A stretch of DNA of 64,000 bases from Aliidiomarina soli (GTDB lineage: Bacteria > Pseudomonadota > Gammaproteobacteria > Enterobacterales > Alteromonadaceae), in NCBI RefSeq assembly GCF_003986975.1, contig NZ_PIPO01000001.1, forward strand, positions 186,001 to 250,000, given 5' to 3'. The translations under genes and the position numbers were made by a program. The notes under the pieces are model-generated. The model saw nothing but the letters and a program-made list of their open reading frames with translations, was not told the DNA's origin and ran no database searches. Shown one piece after another: positions 25,084-34,888 of the stretch; the first letter of the stretch is position 1; each line of letters opens with the position of its first letter.

Positions 25084-26733
25084 TTACATATTGGGGTAAT
25101 TGGGACCGCCGGTTCCTTCCGGAGTCACCCAGCGAATATTCTGGCTTGGGTCTTTAATGTCGCAGGTTTTGCAATGGATGCAGTTTTGCGCATTAATCTG
25201 AAAGCGTGCTTCGCCGTTATCGGCTTGCACTATTTCATACACGCCAGCAGGGCAATAGCGCTGTGCCGGTTCATTGTATTTCGGCAGGTTAACCTCAATT
25301 GGGATACTGCTGTCTATTAATTGCAGATGACAAGGCTGGTCTTCTTCATGGTTGGTATTGGATAAATACACCGATGAATTACGGTCAAAGCTAAGTTGAT
25401 TATCTGCTTTCGGATAGTCTATAGCAGCTGCCTTATCAACGGTTTGCATACCTTTATGGTCTGCCTGCCAGTCTTTCAGGGTGAAGGGTAAACGGCCGCC
25501 AAACCAGTTCTGATCCAGGGTGTTGTAGGCGCCACCTAACCAGGTACCCCATTTGTGCACGGCCGGACCAAAGTTACGAGACCGATAAAGTTCATCATAG
25601 ACCCAGGACTTTTCAAAGGCGCTGGTGTAGTCAGTCAGTTCTGTATGTGACTGATCGGCTTTTAAGGCGGTAAAAATACTTTCGGCGGCGAGCATACCGC
25701 TTTTCATGGCAGTGTGGTTACCTTTGATCTTGGCAAAGTTCAGTGTGCCAGCGTTGCAACCGACCAATAGCGCACCGGGCATCGTCATTTTCGGTAACGA
25801 GTAATAACCGCCTTTGGCAATTGCGCGCGCACCATAGCTAACCCGTTTGCCACCCGCTAAATACTTTTTAATTTCAGGATGGTGCTTATATTGCTGAAAC
25901 TCCATATACGGATTCAGGTTTGGATTGTCGTAATTAAGATCAATGATCAGACCGACAAAGACCTGGTTGTTTTCAGCATGATAGAGGTAACCGCCGCCTG
26001 AAGCATTGTCTTTCAAAGGCCAGCCTGTGCTGTGTACTACCAGGCCCGGTTTGTGTTGCTCTGCCGGAATATCCCAGATTTCTTTAAAACCAATCGCATA
26101 ATGCTGTGGCGTTTTCCCTTCGTTGAGATTGAATTTCTCAATCAGTTCTTTGCCTAAATGACCACGACAGCCTTCTGCAAACACGGTGTATTTGGCACGC
26201 AGTTCCATACCAGGCATAAAACTGTCTTTTTCTTCACCACTGGCACTAACGCCCATATCACCGGTAATCACCCCGGCGACTTCACCAGCGTCGGTGTACA
26301 GCACCTGAGCCGCGCTAAAACCAGGAAACACTTCGACCCCAAGCGCTTCAGCCTGTTCGGCCAGCCAGCGGCAGATGTTACCCATGCTGACAATGTAATT
26401 ACCGTCATTATGGAAAGTTTTTGGCACCATAAAATTAGCTAGTTTAGTGCCTTTCTCTGCATTATTGAGGAGCAGGATATCATCACCGCTTACCGCGGTA
26501 TTCAGTGGCGCACCGCGCTCTTTCCAGTCTGGAAAAAGCTCGTTTAGGGCACGTGGCTCAAAGACCGCGCCGGACAGAATGTGGGCACCAACTTCTGAAC
26601 CTTTTTCAACTACACAAATTTGCAGTTCCTGTTCGTTCTCTTTGGCTAGCTGAGCTAACCGACATGCTGTGCCGAGGCCCGCGGGGCCAGCGCCAACAAT
26701 GAGCACGTCAAATTCCATGCTTTCGCGTTCCAT
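25084..26733 (-). CDS. electron transfer flavoprotein-ubiquinone oxidoreductase
   Basis: The 549-aa product is a complete ETF-QO. The FAD-binding motif is DVLIVGAGPAGLGTACRLA near the N-terminus. Mid-protein has VFAEGCRGHLGKELIEKFNL and GGYYSLPKMTMPGALLVGCN. The C-terminal 4Fe-4S site is in RYCPAGVYEI and NAQNCIHCKTCDIKDPSQNI. It passes electrons from reduced ETF to ubiquinone at the inner membrane, which the acyl-CoA dehydrogenases encoded at 36.5 and 45.3 kb require. AGGAG lies 7 bases before the first ATG, which decides the start. Confidence 0.96.
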   Translation of the reverse strand: MERESMEFDVLIVGAGPAGLGTACRLAQLAKENEQELQICVVEKGSEVGAHILSGAVFEPRALNELFPDWKERGAPLNTAVSGDDILLLNNAEKGTKLANFMVPKTFHNDGNYIVSMGNICRWLAEQAEALGVEVFPGFSAAQVLYTDAGEVAGVITGDMGVSASGEEKDSFMPGMELRAKYTVFAEGCRGHLGKELIEKFNLNEGKTPQHYAIGFKEIWDIPAEQHKPGLVVHSTGWPLKDNASGGGYLYHAENNQVFVGLIIDLNYDNPNLNPYMEFQQYKHHPEIKKYLAGGKRVSYGARAIAKGGYYSLPKMTMPGALLVGCNAGTLNFAKIKGNHTAMKSGMLAAESIFTALKADQSHTELTDYTSAFEKSWVYDELYRSRNFGPAVHKWGTWLGGAYNTLDQNWFGGRLPFTLKDWQADHKGMQTVDKAAAIDYPKADNQLSFDRNSSVYLSNTNHEEDQPCHLQLIDSSIPIEVNLPKYNEPAQRYCPAGVYEIVQADNGEARFQINAQNCIHCKTCDIKDPSQNIRWVTPEGTGGPNYPNM

Positions 26734-26762
26734 GGGATACTCCTATGCAATGGCCAGACCAT

Positions 26763-28979
26763 TCACATGATCTGGATTGGGATCTGGCCTTGGTAATCAT
26801 CCAGTAATTGGGTAAATTCATGTGCAGGGATAGGGCGGCTAAACAAATAGCCCTGACCTACGCTGCAATCTCTATCCAGTAAAAAGTCGACTTGGGCTTC
26901 AGTTTCGACACCTTCTGCGACTAAATCAATTTCCAGGCTCTTCGCCAGATTAATGATGGTCTGAGTGAGTGTGGCATCATCTTTGTCATTTGGTAGATCT
27001 TGCACGAAAGAGCGGTCAATTTTAAGAGCTGTCACCGGAAAATGTTTTAAATATGACAAAGACGAGTAGCCAATACCAAAATCATCAATGGCCAGCGCAA
27101 TGCCGCGGTCACGAACCGCATGCATAAAATTCGTGTGCGACTGAATATTTTCAATAAAAACCTGCTCGGTCAGTTCAAGCTCGAGCTTGTTCGGTGGAAT
27201 CCCGCTTTCATTGACCACCTCCATGATATGTTCAATCAGGCCGGGTGACTGCAATTGCTTGCCGGATAAGTTCACGGCCATGGTCAGTTCAGTGAAGCCT
27301 AAAGTGTGCCAGGCTGCCAATTGCTTACAGGCGGTTTTCAATACGAACTCTGAAATAGGGATAATAAGTCCGGTGTCCTCGGCGATCGGTATAAACTGAT
27401 CCGGTCCGATAATCTGACCATCCGACTCCTGCCAGCGTACCAGTGCTTCCGCTCCAATGATACGTCGACTTTGCATATCCACTTTGGGTTGATAGTAAAC
27501 CCGAAGTTTATCGTGCTCGACGGCGTTACGTAACCGCTTCATCAGTTCCATGCGTTGATTCAGTTCATGGTGCAGTATTTCACTGTACAGATGGTAGCTG
27601 TTGCGACCTGATTCCTTAGCTCGGTACAGGGCCGTATCCGCATTACGGATCAGGCTTTCCGGGGTATCAATCTCGGGCTGACTGAGTGCTATCCCGATAC
27701 TGGCGGAGATAAACATCTCGTAGTCATCGACATAAAAATGGGTATCCAGCGCACTAAGCACCTGGCGGGCGTAATTTTCCAGCTCTTCAGGGTCATTCAG
27801 GCAGGCGATAGCGAGCACATATTCATCGCCTCCCATTCTCGCCAGACAGGCGTGTTTGGGGGCGATTTTATTGAGTCGTGTAGCGACCCGTTTTAGAAGT
27901 TGGTCGCCGACCGAATGACCCAGTGCGTCGTTTACTTCTTTAAAGTTATCCAGGTCTATAAAAAGCGCGCCGACATGCTGCTGGGTTAACGCCGACTGGC
28001 TGAAAAACTCTTCAAGCCGCTCCATCAGCGCATTGCGATTCGCTAAATCGGTTAACCAGTCATGCTCTGCCAGGTAGGCCATTTTTTTCTCGACCCGTTC
28101 ACGCTCTTCAATTTCGACGTACAGATCGATATTGGTGTCTGCCAGCTCCTGCGCCCGCACCCGGCTAATACCCAGCACGTAGAGAACAAAGGTGAGCAGG
28201 GCAGTGGTAATCAGCCCGGCCAGCATAATAAGCAAGGGAACCCAGCTGCGCATCGCCTGGAGTTGCTCCTGACCCGGCCATAGCTCCATCCGCCATTGTT
28301 CATCGAACAGGGTAAAATCAGAAAATCCACTCCAGCTCTGACTGGCATCATGGTTATTACCAAGTTCAAATACGGTGCTGTTGCTACTAACAGACGTCAG
28401 GCGGAAATAAACATGTCGTCCCATGTGTCGGGCGACCGTTGAACGCAGCAAGCCTTCGATGTCGATGATACCAAGGTAATAATCAGTGCCTTGAGTGGTG
28501 TTGAGCGGTGCAATCAGTGCCACGTCCGCTGAATTCAGGGCTAGTGGACCGGCTGGTAACATAACCCGCTGACCTGGCTCAAGTCCGCGCAGACTGTCGA
28601 GATAGTCCTGATCAGCTAAAAGTTGGTCGACGGAAGGTTGCGCAATAGTGCTGTAGAGGCTCTCCAGCTCAAATTGACTGTTGAGCCATAACAAACAGCG
28701 AAAGTGAGGATAGGAATTGATCACGATGGGGGCTTCGCGTTGCCACAAATCATGATCCCCCTGATTGCGGGTGGAATGACGAGCCATCCAGGTCAGACCA
28801 AACATATGAGTCTGCAGCTGACGGTTAACTTCCTGCTGCAGTTCGGTTACGTCATTGCTGAGCTGACTACGAATGCGCTGGTTGTCCTGAATATACAAAA
28901 AGGCACTAATGCCCAGGCTCAGTATAATGCCGACCAAAGCCGTTAAAATGGCTAGCCGAAAGTGAGAAAATCGTTGCAT
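26763..28979 (-). CDS. membrane GGDEF-EAL cyclic-di-GMP enzyme
   Basis: The 738-aa product has two transmembrane segments (about 10-30 and 250-275) that enclose a CHASE-like periplasmic sensor region. A GGDEF domain follows, with LFIDLDNFKEVNDALGHSVG and a GGDEY signature instead of GGDEF/GGEEF. The EAL domain has GAEALVRW, NLSGKQL, ELTEQV, IDDFGIGYSSLSYLKHFP, LKIDRSFV and AEGVETEAQ. All usual EAL metal-binding and catalytic residues appear present, so phosphodiesterase activity is likely. The Tyr in the cyclase signature leaves synthesis doubtful. No Shine-Dalgarno is seen; two hairpins fill the leader. Confidence 0.9.
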   Translation of the reverse strand: MQRFSHFRLAILTALVGIILSLGISAFLYIQDNQRIRSQLSNDVTELQQEVNRQLQTHMFGLTWMARHSTRNQGDHDLWQREAPIVINSYPHFRCLLWLNSQFELESLYSTIAQPSVDQLLADQDYLDSLRGLEPGQRVMLPAGPLALNSADVALIAPLNTTQGTDYYLGIIDIEGLLRSTVARHMGRHVYFRLTSVSSNSTVFELGNNHDASQSWSGFSDFTLFDEQWRMELWPGQEQLQAMRSWVPLLIMLAGLITTALLTFVLYVLGISRVRAQELADTNIDLYVEIEERERVEKKMAYLAEHDWLTDLANRNALMERLEEFFSQSALTQQHVGALFIDLDNFKEVNDALGHSVGDQLLKRVATRLNKIAPKHACLARMGGDEYVLAIACLNDPEELENYARQVLSALDTHFYVDDYEMFISASIGIALSQPEIDTPESLIRNADTALYRAKESGRNSYHLYSEILHHELNQRMELMKRLRNAVEHDKLRVYYQPKVDMQSRRIIGAEALVRWQESDGQIIGPDQFIPIAEDTGLIIPISEFVLKTACKQLAAWHTLGFTELTMAVNLSGKQLQSPGLIEHIMEVVNESGIPPNKLELELTEQVFIENIQSHTNFMHAVRDRGIALAIDDFGIGYSSLSYLKHFPVTALKIDRSFVQDLPNDKDDATLTQTIINLAKSLEIDLVAEGVETEAQVDFLLDRDCSVGQGYLFSRPIPAHEFTQLLDDYQGQIPIQIM

Positions 28980-28987
28980 GTCGACTT

Positions 28988-29055
28988 ATTATCGTTGTTT
29001 TACGTCTTTAGGACGATAATCGCCTAAGCAGTACTAAGAAGCAACCGCTTAGGCG
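28988..29055 (-). promoter_or_regulatory. twin hairpin leader upstream of the GGDEF-EAL gene
   Basis: Two perfect inverted repeats stand side by side. ATTATCGT/ACGATAAT (28988-28995, 29013-29020) has an 8-bp stem. CGCCTAAGC/GCTTAGGCG (29021-29029, 29047-29055) has a 9-bp stem. Both have 17-base loops. They lie 8-76 bases upstream of the start codon, in the likely leader. No match to a named riboswitch was recognised. Confidence 0.6.
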
Positions 29056-29118
29056 TCAATTTACGTAATTGGTTAACGTATTGTTTACAAGTTACGCACC
29101 TTTAGCCTGGTGTTAGCT

Positions 29119-31071
29119 TTAACGTAGCGCTGCCAGATCGCGAAAGTTATCCAGTGCTTCAGGGTTAGCCAGGGCGTCGGTGTTTTTAACCGGCTCGCCA
29201 TGAATAACCTGGCGTACCGCCAGTTCAGTGATTTTGCCGCTGATCGTACGCGGGATATCGGCGACCTGCTCAATGACCGCTGGCACATGCCGCGGGGTAG
29301 CGTTGGCGCGGATAGTTTTGCGGATCTCATCGCGCAGGCTATCGTCGAGCTGCACACCCTCGCGTAGCTTAACGAACAGGACCACGCGCTCGTCGTCCTG
29401 CCAGTGCTGGCCTACCGCAATACTTTCCAATACCGCCTCGACTTTCTCTACCTGACGATAGATTTCAGCCGTACCAATACGTACCCCACCCGGGTTAAGT
29501 ACAGCATCTGAGCGACCATAAATAATGACGCCATTTTCGGCAGTCAGCTCTGCATAGTCGCCGTGTGCCCAGATATTGGTAAAGCGATCAAAATAGGCAC
29601 TTTGGTAGCGTGAACCATCGTTATCGTTCCAAAATCCAATCGGCATACTGGGGAATGGCTTTTCACACACCAACTCGCCTTTTTCACTGCGCACGGGTTC
29701 GCCAGCATCGTTGTATATGTTGACTGCCAGGCCAAGGCCACGACACTGCAGCTGGCCGCGGTAGACCGGGAGTATCGGATTACCCAGTGCAAAGCAGGAA
29801 ATAATATCGGTGCCGCCGGAAATCGATGATAAGCAGACGTCTTCTTTGATGTCGCGGTAGACATAATCGAAGCTTTCCGGGGGCAACACTGAGCCTGTGG
29901 TTAAAATAGCTTTCACAGACGTCAGCGAATGGCTCTGACGAGGTTTCACACCTGCTTTCTCAAGGGCAGAGAGGTACTTGGCGCTGGTTCCAAAAATGGT
30001 GATGGCTTCATCATCAATTAAGTCCATCATCCGCTTTGGTTCCGGGTAGAAAGGCGACCCGTCGAACAGGGTAAGCTGAGCACCTAGTGCCAGACCTGAG
30101 ACCATCCAATTCCACATCATCCAGCCACAGGTGGTGAAGTAGAATAAATTATCCTCAGCAGTTAAATCGGTGTGCAGACCATGCTCTTTTAAATGCTGTA
30201 ACAGGGTGCCGCCAATGCCGTGCACAATGCACTTAGGTACGCCGGTGGTGCCTGAACTGAACATGATATACAAGGGGTCGTTAAAAGCGCGTTGAACAAA
30301 TTCAATCTCGCTGGCTGAGCTATCAAGATAGTCTGACCAGCGGATAGCGGAGGCGATATCGAGCGCAGCATCCTCACCAATGAAGTCGCAAACGACCAGT
30401 GCTTCAAGGGTATCCAGTTTACCAGCGATAGCATTGACCTTCTCCGCCAGTGGCAGACGCTTTCCGTTGTAATAGTAACCATCGACGGTAATCATGACTT
30501 TGGCTTCTATCTGGCCGAAACGGTCAAGTACACCCTGCACCCCAAAGTCCGGAGAACAGGAGGACCACACCGCACCTAGGCTGGCTGTGGCAAGCATAGC
30601 GACAATGGTTTCAATGCAGTTTGGCATCAGCCCGGCAACCCGGTCGCCAGCAACCACGCCTTGTTGTTTCAATGCGCTGGCCAATTGAGCGGTGCGGCTA
30701 TACAACTCGGCGTAGCTTATGCTTTGTCGCTCTCCGAGCTCGTTGACAAACACCAGCGCGGTGCGCTCATCGCGGTGACGTAGCAGATTCTCAGCAAAAT
30801 TCAGACGCGCCTGTGGAAACCAGCTGGCCCCCGGCATTTGCGTAGGGTTGGCGAGGATCTGATTGCCCCGCTGACTGGCTATAACGTCAAAATAGTCCCA
30901 TACAGACGCCCAGAACGCCGGGCTCTCCTCGGTTGACCATTGATATAAGTCGTCATAACTGCTGAAACTGAGCCCTTGCTTGGCCAGAAAACGCATAAAG
31001 GCAGCCATCTGTGAGTTATCAATACGCTGCTGACTTGGTTGCCATAGCGGTGTTAGCTGTGTCTGTGACAT
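29119..31071 (-). CDS. acetoacetyl-CoA synthetase
   Basis: The 650-aa product is an acyl-CoA synthetase of the AACS type, the family's usual length. It has the AMP-binding motif IMFSSGTTGVPKCIVHG, GWMMWNWMVSGLALGAQLTL, YGRSDAVLNPGGVRIGTAEI, and ISGKITELAVRQVI with the C-terminal Lys. It activates acetoacetate to acetoacetyl-CoA, which thiolase then cleaves, linking it to HMG-CoA lyase upstream. The ATG at 31071 has AGGAAAGG upstream; an ATG 16 codons earlier is less likely. It is the last gene of the leucine cluster, after a 123-base gap that may hold its own promoter. Confidence 0.93.
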   Translation of the reverse strand: MSQTQLTPLWQPSQQRIDNSQMAAFMRFLAKQGLSFSSYDDLYQWSTEESPAFWASVWDYFDVIASQRGNQILANPTQMPGASWFPQARLNFAENLLRHRDERTALVFVNELGERQSISYAELYSRTAQLASALKQQGVVAGDRVAGLMPNCIETIVAMLATASLGAVWSSCSPDFGVQGVLDRFGQIEAKVMITVDGYYYNGKRLPLAEKVNAIAGKLDTLEALVVCDFIGEDAALDIASAIRWSDYLDSSASEIEFVQRAFNDPLYIMFSSGTTGVPKCIVHGIGGTLLQHLKEHGLHTDLTAEDNLFYFTTCGWMMWNWMVSGLALGAQLTLFDGSPFYPEPKRMMDLIDDEAITIFGTSAKYLSALEKAGVKPRQSHSLTSVKAILTTGSVLPPESFDYVYRDIKEDVCLSSISGGTDIISCFALGNPILPVYRGQLQCRGLGLAVNIYNDAGEPVRSEKGELVCEKPFPSMPIGFWNDNDGSRYQSAYFDRFTNIWAHGDYAELTAENGVIIYGRSDAVLNPGGVRIGTAEIYRQVEKVEAVLESIAVGQHWQDDERVVLFVKLREGVQLDDSLRDEIRKTIRANATPRHVPAVIEQVADIPRTISGKITELAVRQVIHGEPVKNTDALANPEALDNFRDLAALR

Positions 31072-31194
31072 ATCAAAACCTTTCCTGATAATTCGTTTGT
31101 GGTTCAGCAAGGAATGCACTGCAAGGCATGCATCTCAATTCATGTTAAGCCAAGGCACGCCCTTGCAAGGCCGGGACTGCGGCAGTGTTTAAGG

Positions 31195-32097
31195 TTACTG
31201 ACACTGTGCTGCAAGCGCCTGACTCACTAGTGAGCGGGGTGTAGTACCCAGCGCCTGACATATCTCAAAGCCCGCAGCGGCCAGTGTATCCAGCTCAACG
31301 CCGGTGGAAATGCCCATGCCGTTGAGCATGTAGAGCACATCTTCACTGGCTACATTGCCACTGGCCCCTTTGGCATAGGGGCAGCCGCCGAGTCCGGCAA
31401 CTGCGCTGTCGATGGTCGCTACACCGAGGGGCAGGCAACTGGCAATGTTCGCCAGCGCCTGACCATAGGTGTTGTGAAAATGCAGCGCGAGGGCTTCGAC
31501 AGGTACCTCTTCGGCGACTGCACTGAGCATTCGCTGCGCCGCCAAAGGAGTGCCCACACCTATGGTGTCACCAAGGGAGACTTCGTAACAGCCCATCTCA
31601 TACAATGTTTTCGCGACGCGGACCACGTCACTGAGCGGTACCTCGCCCTGATAGGGGCAGCCAAGCACACAGGAGACATACCCGCGAACGCGAACGCCTT
31701 TCGCTTTTGCCTGCTCAAGGACGGGGGCAAAACGCTGCAGTGATTCACTGATCGAGCAATTAATGTTTTTCTGACTAAAGGCCTCCGAGGCTGCTCCGAA
31801 AATAGCCACTTCGTTCGCGTCGGCTTGCATGGCAAGCTCGAACCCTTTGCTATTTGGAGTCAGCGCGGCATAGGTAACGCCTGGCTTACGCTCAATCGCA
31901 GCCATGACCTCTGCACTATCGGCCATTTGTGGCACCCATTTCGGGCTGACAAAGCTGCCCGCTTCAATGTAGCTTAAGCCACTTGCGGTTAATGCGTTAA
32001 TAAGGCTGACTTTGGCCTCCGTGGTGACCGGCTTTTCATTCTGCAGGCCGTCACGGGGACCCACTTCGACCATTTTTACCTGAGTTGGTAATGCCAT
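31195..32097 (-). CDS. liuE: hydroxymethylglutaryl-CoA lyase
   Basis: The 300-aa product is an HMG-CoA lyase with a TIM-barrel fold. It starts [16 protein letters not shown] and has SVSG-type [19 protein letters not shown], which holds the catalytic Cys, and [14 protein letters not shown] with metal-binding His residues. It splits HMG-CoA into acetoacetate and acetyl-CoA, the last dedicated step of leucine breakdown. It lies 15 bases after liuD in the liu operon. Acetoacetyl-CoA synthetase follows. Confidence 0.95.
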   Translation of the reverse strand: MALPTQVKMVEVGPRDGLQNEKPVTTEAKVSLINALTASGLSYIEAGSFVSPKWVPQMADSAEVMAAIERKPGVTYAALTPNSKGFELAMQADANEVAIFGAASEAFSQKNINCSISESLQRFAPVLEQAKAKGVRVRGYVSCVLGCPYQGEVPLSDVVRVAKTLYEMGCYEVSLGDTIGVGTPLAAQRMLSAVAEEVPVEALALHFHNTYGQALANIASCLPLGVATIDSAVAGLGGCPYAKGASGNVASEDVLYMLNGMGISTGVELDTLAAAGFEICQALGTTPRSLVSQALAAQCQ

Positions 32098-32112
32098 CGG
32101 ATACCTCGTTAT

Positions 32113-34083
32113 TTATTCATCAGCAGCCAGCGCGATAAGTTCAGCGCCGTCGCTGACCAGTTCACCGGCCTGGAAAAATACCTGTTCAACGGTCCCATCG
32201 ACAGTGGCTTTGATGGTGTATTCCATCTTCATCGCTTCCATCACCACCAGCGGCTGATCTTTCTCGACTTTATCGCCGACCTCGACATTGACGCTGACAA
32301 TAGTGCCATTCATCGGCGCGGTCAGGGTGCCTGCATCTTCTTCCAGTCCGAATGCGCTGTCTTTATCGACCAGCTGATAATTAACCCGGCCGTGGCTTGA
32401 GAACAGAGTGTAATGGCGTTCACCCAAGGCCACCTTGAGGGTAAACTGGTGGTCCTGATGCGTGACTTCAAGGCGTTCGCCACTTAAGCGGGCGTGCAGC
32501 TCTACAGTCTGTGCGCCGGTTTTAACCATGAAAGTATCGCCGTTACTGGCTACTTCTAGGCGCAACAGTTCATCGTCATAGACCAGTTCAATGTGCTGCA
32601 GCGCTGGCTGGTTCAAGCGCCAGGCGCTGCCAGCCTGCCATGGGTTTGCGGACCCGGCCGGGCGTTGATGGAGCGCTATGGCGGCGCCTATGCAGGCGTG
32701 CGCAAGGCTGCTATCAAGCCCTTTTGCTGGTTTTAATAGGGCATCACCATGCTGCTCAATGAACTGCGTACTGAGATTGGCACGAACAAAGTCTTTATGG
32801 CTGGCTAAACGATGCAGGTAGTCGACATTAGTGGTCGGGCCAACCAGGTGATATTCACGTAATGCCCGTTGTAAACGGAGCAAAGCGCGGTCACGATCTT
32901 CATCCCATACAATCAGTTTGGCGATCATGGGGTCGTAGTAAGGACTAACCTCGTCGCCCTGGCGCACGCCTGAATCGATACGTACATGGCGGTCTTCGGC
33001 CGGTGTGCGTAAATACTCAATGCGGCCGGTACTTGGCAGAAAGTCCTGCTGTGGGTCTTCGGCATAGATACGTGCTTCAAATGCATGCCCGTGCAGGGTG
33101 ACCTGATCCTGACTGAGTGGCAATACGCCACCGCTGGCGACAATCAGCTGCCATTCGACTAAGTCCTGGCCCGTGATCATTTCGGTGACCGGGTGCTCAA
33201 CCTGCAGGCGGGTGTTCATTTCCATAAAGAAGAAATCGTTGTTGGCATCGAGCAGGAACTCGACAGTACCAGCACCGCGGTAATCGATGGCCTGGGCGGC
33301 ACGCACTGCAGCGTCACCCATAGCGGCACGGGTTTCTTCACCGAGTGCCGGGGCAGGGGCCTCTTCCAGCACTTTCTGATGGCGCCGTTGTACCGAACAG
33401 TCACGTTCAGCGAGGTATACGGCATTACCATGCTCGTCACAGAAAACCTGGATCTCAACGTGACGTGGCTGGACGATAAACTTTTCCACCAGCATTTTAT
33501 CGTTGCCAAAGGATGCATTGGCTTCGCGCTTCGCGGATGCCAGCGCGTCGCTAAACTGACTCGCCTTGTGCACTTCACGCATGCCTTTACCGCCGCCGCC
33601 GTAGGCCGCTTTTAGCAGTACCGGGTAACCAATACGCTCGGCTTCTTCGCGTAGCTTATCTTCAGCCTGTTCGCTGCCATGATAGCCCGGCACCAGTGGC
33701 ACGCCTGCTTCATCCATAATGGATTTAGCCGCACTTTTCGAGCCCATCGCAGCAATTGCACTGGCTGGCGGTCCGACAAAAGCAATGTCATTGCTGGCAC
33801 AGAGGTCAGCAAAGGCTTCGTTTTCGGATAAAAAGCCGTAGCCCGGGTGAATAGCCTGAGCGCCACTGCGTTGAGCAGCATCGATAATTTTCTCCATCAC
33901 CAGATAGGATTCACTACTGGGTGATGCACCGATGTAATAGGCTTCATCAGCCATTTGCACATGCTCAGCATGGCGATCTGCGTCTGAGTACACGGCGACA
34001 CATTGAATGCCCATACGCTGAGCGGTTCGAATAACACGGCAGGCAATTTCGCCGCGGTTTGCAATCAGAATTTTATTAAACAT
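32113..34083 (-). CDS. liuD: methylcrotonyl-CoA carboxylase biotin subunit
   Basis: The 656-aa product carries a biotin carboxylase with an ATP-grasp fold. It has FNKILIANRGEIACRVIRTA, AAYGGGGKGMREVH and MEMNTRLQVEHPVTEMITG. The C-terminal biotinyl domain has VVMEAMKMEY, with biotin Lys at about residue 619. With LiuB it carboxylates 3-methylcrotonyl-CoA. Neighbours (liuA, B, C, E) distinguish it from acetyl- or propionyl-CoA carboxylases. Length is typical. The ribosome-binding site is weak, and the gene follows liuC by 11 bases, so coupling is likely. Confidence 0.95.
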   Translation of the reverse strand: MFNKILIANRGEIACRVIRTAQRMGIQCVAVYSDADRHAEHVQMADEAYYIGASPSSESYLVMEKIIDAAQRSGAQAIHPGYGFLSENEAFADLCASNDIAFVGPPASAIAAMGSKSAAKSIMDEAGVPLVPGYHGSEQAEDKLREEAERIGYPVLLKAAYGGGGKGMREVHKASQFSDALASAKREANASFGNDKMLVEKFIVQPRHVEIQVFCDEHGNAVYLAERDCSVQRRHQKVLEEAPAPALGEETRAAMGDAAVRAAQAIDYRGAGTVEFLLDANNDFFFMEMNTRLQVEHPVTEMITGQDLVEWQLIVASGGVLPLSQDQVTLHGHAFEARIYAEDPQQDFLPSTGRIEYLRTPAEDRHVRIDSGVRQGDEVSPYYDPMIAKLIVWDEDRDRALLRLQRALREYHLVGPTTNVDYLHRLASHKDFVRANLSTQFIEQHGDALLKPAKGLDSSLAHACIGAAIALHQRPAGSANPWQAGSAWRLNQPALQHIELVYDDELLRLEVASNGDTFMVKTGAQTVELHARLSGERLEVTHQDHQFTLKVALGERHYTLFSSHGRVNYQLVDKDSAFGLEEDAGTLTAPMNGTIVSVNVEVGDKVEKDQPLVVMEAMKMEYTIKATVDGTVEQVFFQAGELVSDGAELIALAADE

Positions 34084-34094
34084 AACAACAACCG

Positions 34095-34880
34095 TTAGTT
34101 GGTGAGCCAGCCAGCTTTGCGTTTTTCCAGGAACGCTGACAACCCTTCCTGACCTTCGTCAGAAACGCGGATATCAGCGATGCGTTCAACCGTGGTACGC
34201 ACAACGTCTTCATTAATAGGCCGCTGATGAATATCCAGCAGCAGCCGTTTGGCCGCCGCAACTGCAGCCGGACCATTGTTAACTATCGCCTGCAGCAGAG
34301 GTTTAGCAGCCTCTGTTAAGGGGTCTTCGGTGACTTCGGTGACCAGCCCGTGGCGCATGGCGTCGGCGGCGAAAAAGCGTTCTGCCGTTAACACATAACG
34401 TCGGGCAGCCCGCGCGCCCATATTACGGATCACGTAAGGGCAGATAACCGCTGGAATTAAGCCGATTTTAACTTCACTGAGGCAAAATGAGCTGCCGGGG
34501 TTGGCCAGCACCATATCGCAGCACGCTGCCAGACCAACCGCGCCGCCAAAGGCTGCGCCCTGGACCAAAGCAATGGTTGGCACCCGCAGGTTATCCAGCT
34601 CATACATAAGCTGGCCAAGTTCGCCCGCATCAGCAACATTTTGCTCACGGTTTTTGGCGGCCATCGAACGCATCCAGCCAAGGTCAGCACCGGCGCTAAA
34701 ATTTTTGCCATTGGAGTTAAGCACTAAGGCGCGCACGCTGGTGTTGCCTTCGATATCGCGTAAATGGGCAAGCAACTGAGCGATAATCTGATCATCAAAC
34801 GCATTATGAACTTCCGGCTTATTCAGCGTCAGCCAGGCAACCTGTTGTGCGTCTATATGGAAAAGTACGGTGTCAGTCAT
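34095..34880 (-). CDS. liuC: methylglutaconyl-CoA hydratase (enoyl-CoA hydratase family)
   Basis: The 261-aa product is a crotonase-fold protein. It has LTLNKPEVHNAFDDQIIAQL, NGKNFSAGADLGWMRSM for the CoA and oxyanion hole, and LVQGAAFGGAVGLAACCDMV. In this context it hydrates 3-methylglutaconyl-CoA to HMG-CoA. It sits between the two carboxylase subunit genes, the usual liu order. Because no separate small enoyl-CoA hydratase is seen in the valine cluster, it might also act on methacrylyl-CoA; this is inference. Confidence 0.93.
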   Translation of the reverse strand: MTDTVLFHIDAQQVAWLTLNKPEVHNAFDDQIIAQLLAHLRDIEGNTSVRALVLNSNGKNFSAGADLGWMRSMAAKNREQNVADAGELGQLMYELDNLRVPTIALVQGAAFGGAVGLAACCDMVLANPGSSFCLSEVKIGLIPAVICPYVIRNMGARAARRYVLTAERFFAADAMRHGLVTEVTEDPLTEAAKPLLQAIVNNGPAAVAAAKRLLLDIHQRPINEDVVRTTVERIADIRVSDEGQEGLSAFLEKRKAGWLTN

Positions 34881-34888
34881 AGCATCTC

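Noticed and set aside
29051-29075. Second LiuR-like site near the GGDEF-EAL gene
   Set aside because: Only GTTAACGTA is shared with the operator at 38237 and the other half-site does not match, so control by LiuR is not supported.
31107-31134. Imperfect 14-base tandem repeat before acetoacetyl-CoA synthetase
   Set aside because: Only 11 of 14 positions match and the purine-rich units look like chance similarity.
33193-33615. 140-aa frame antisense to liuD
   Set aside because: It lies inside a complete biotin carboxylase gene and looks like a codon-bias shadow.
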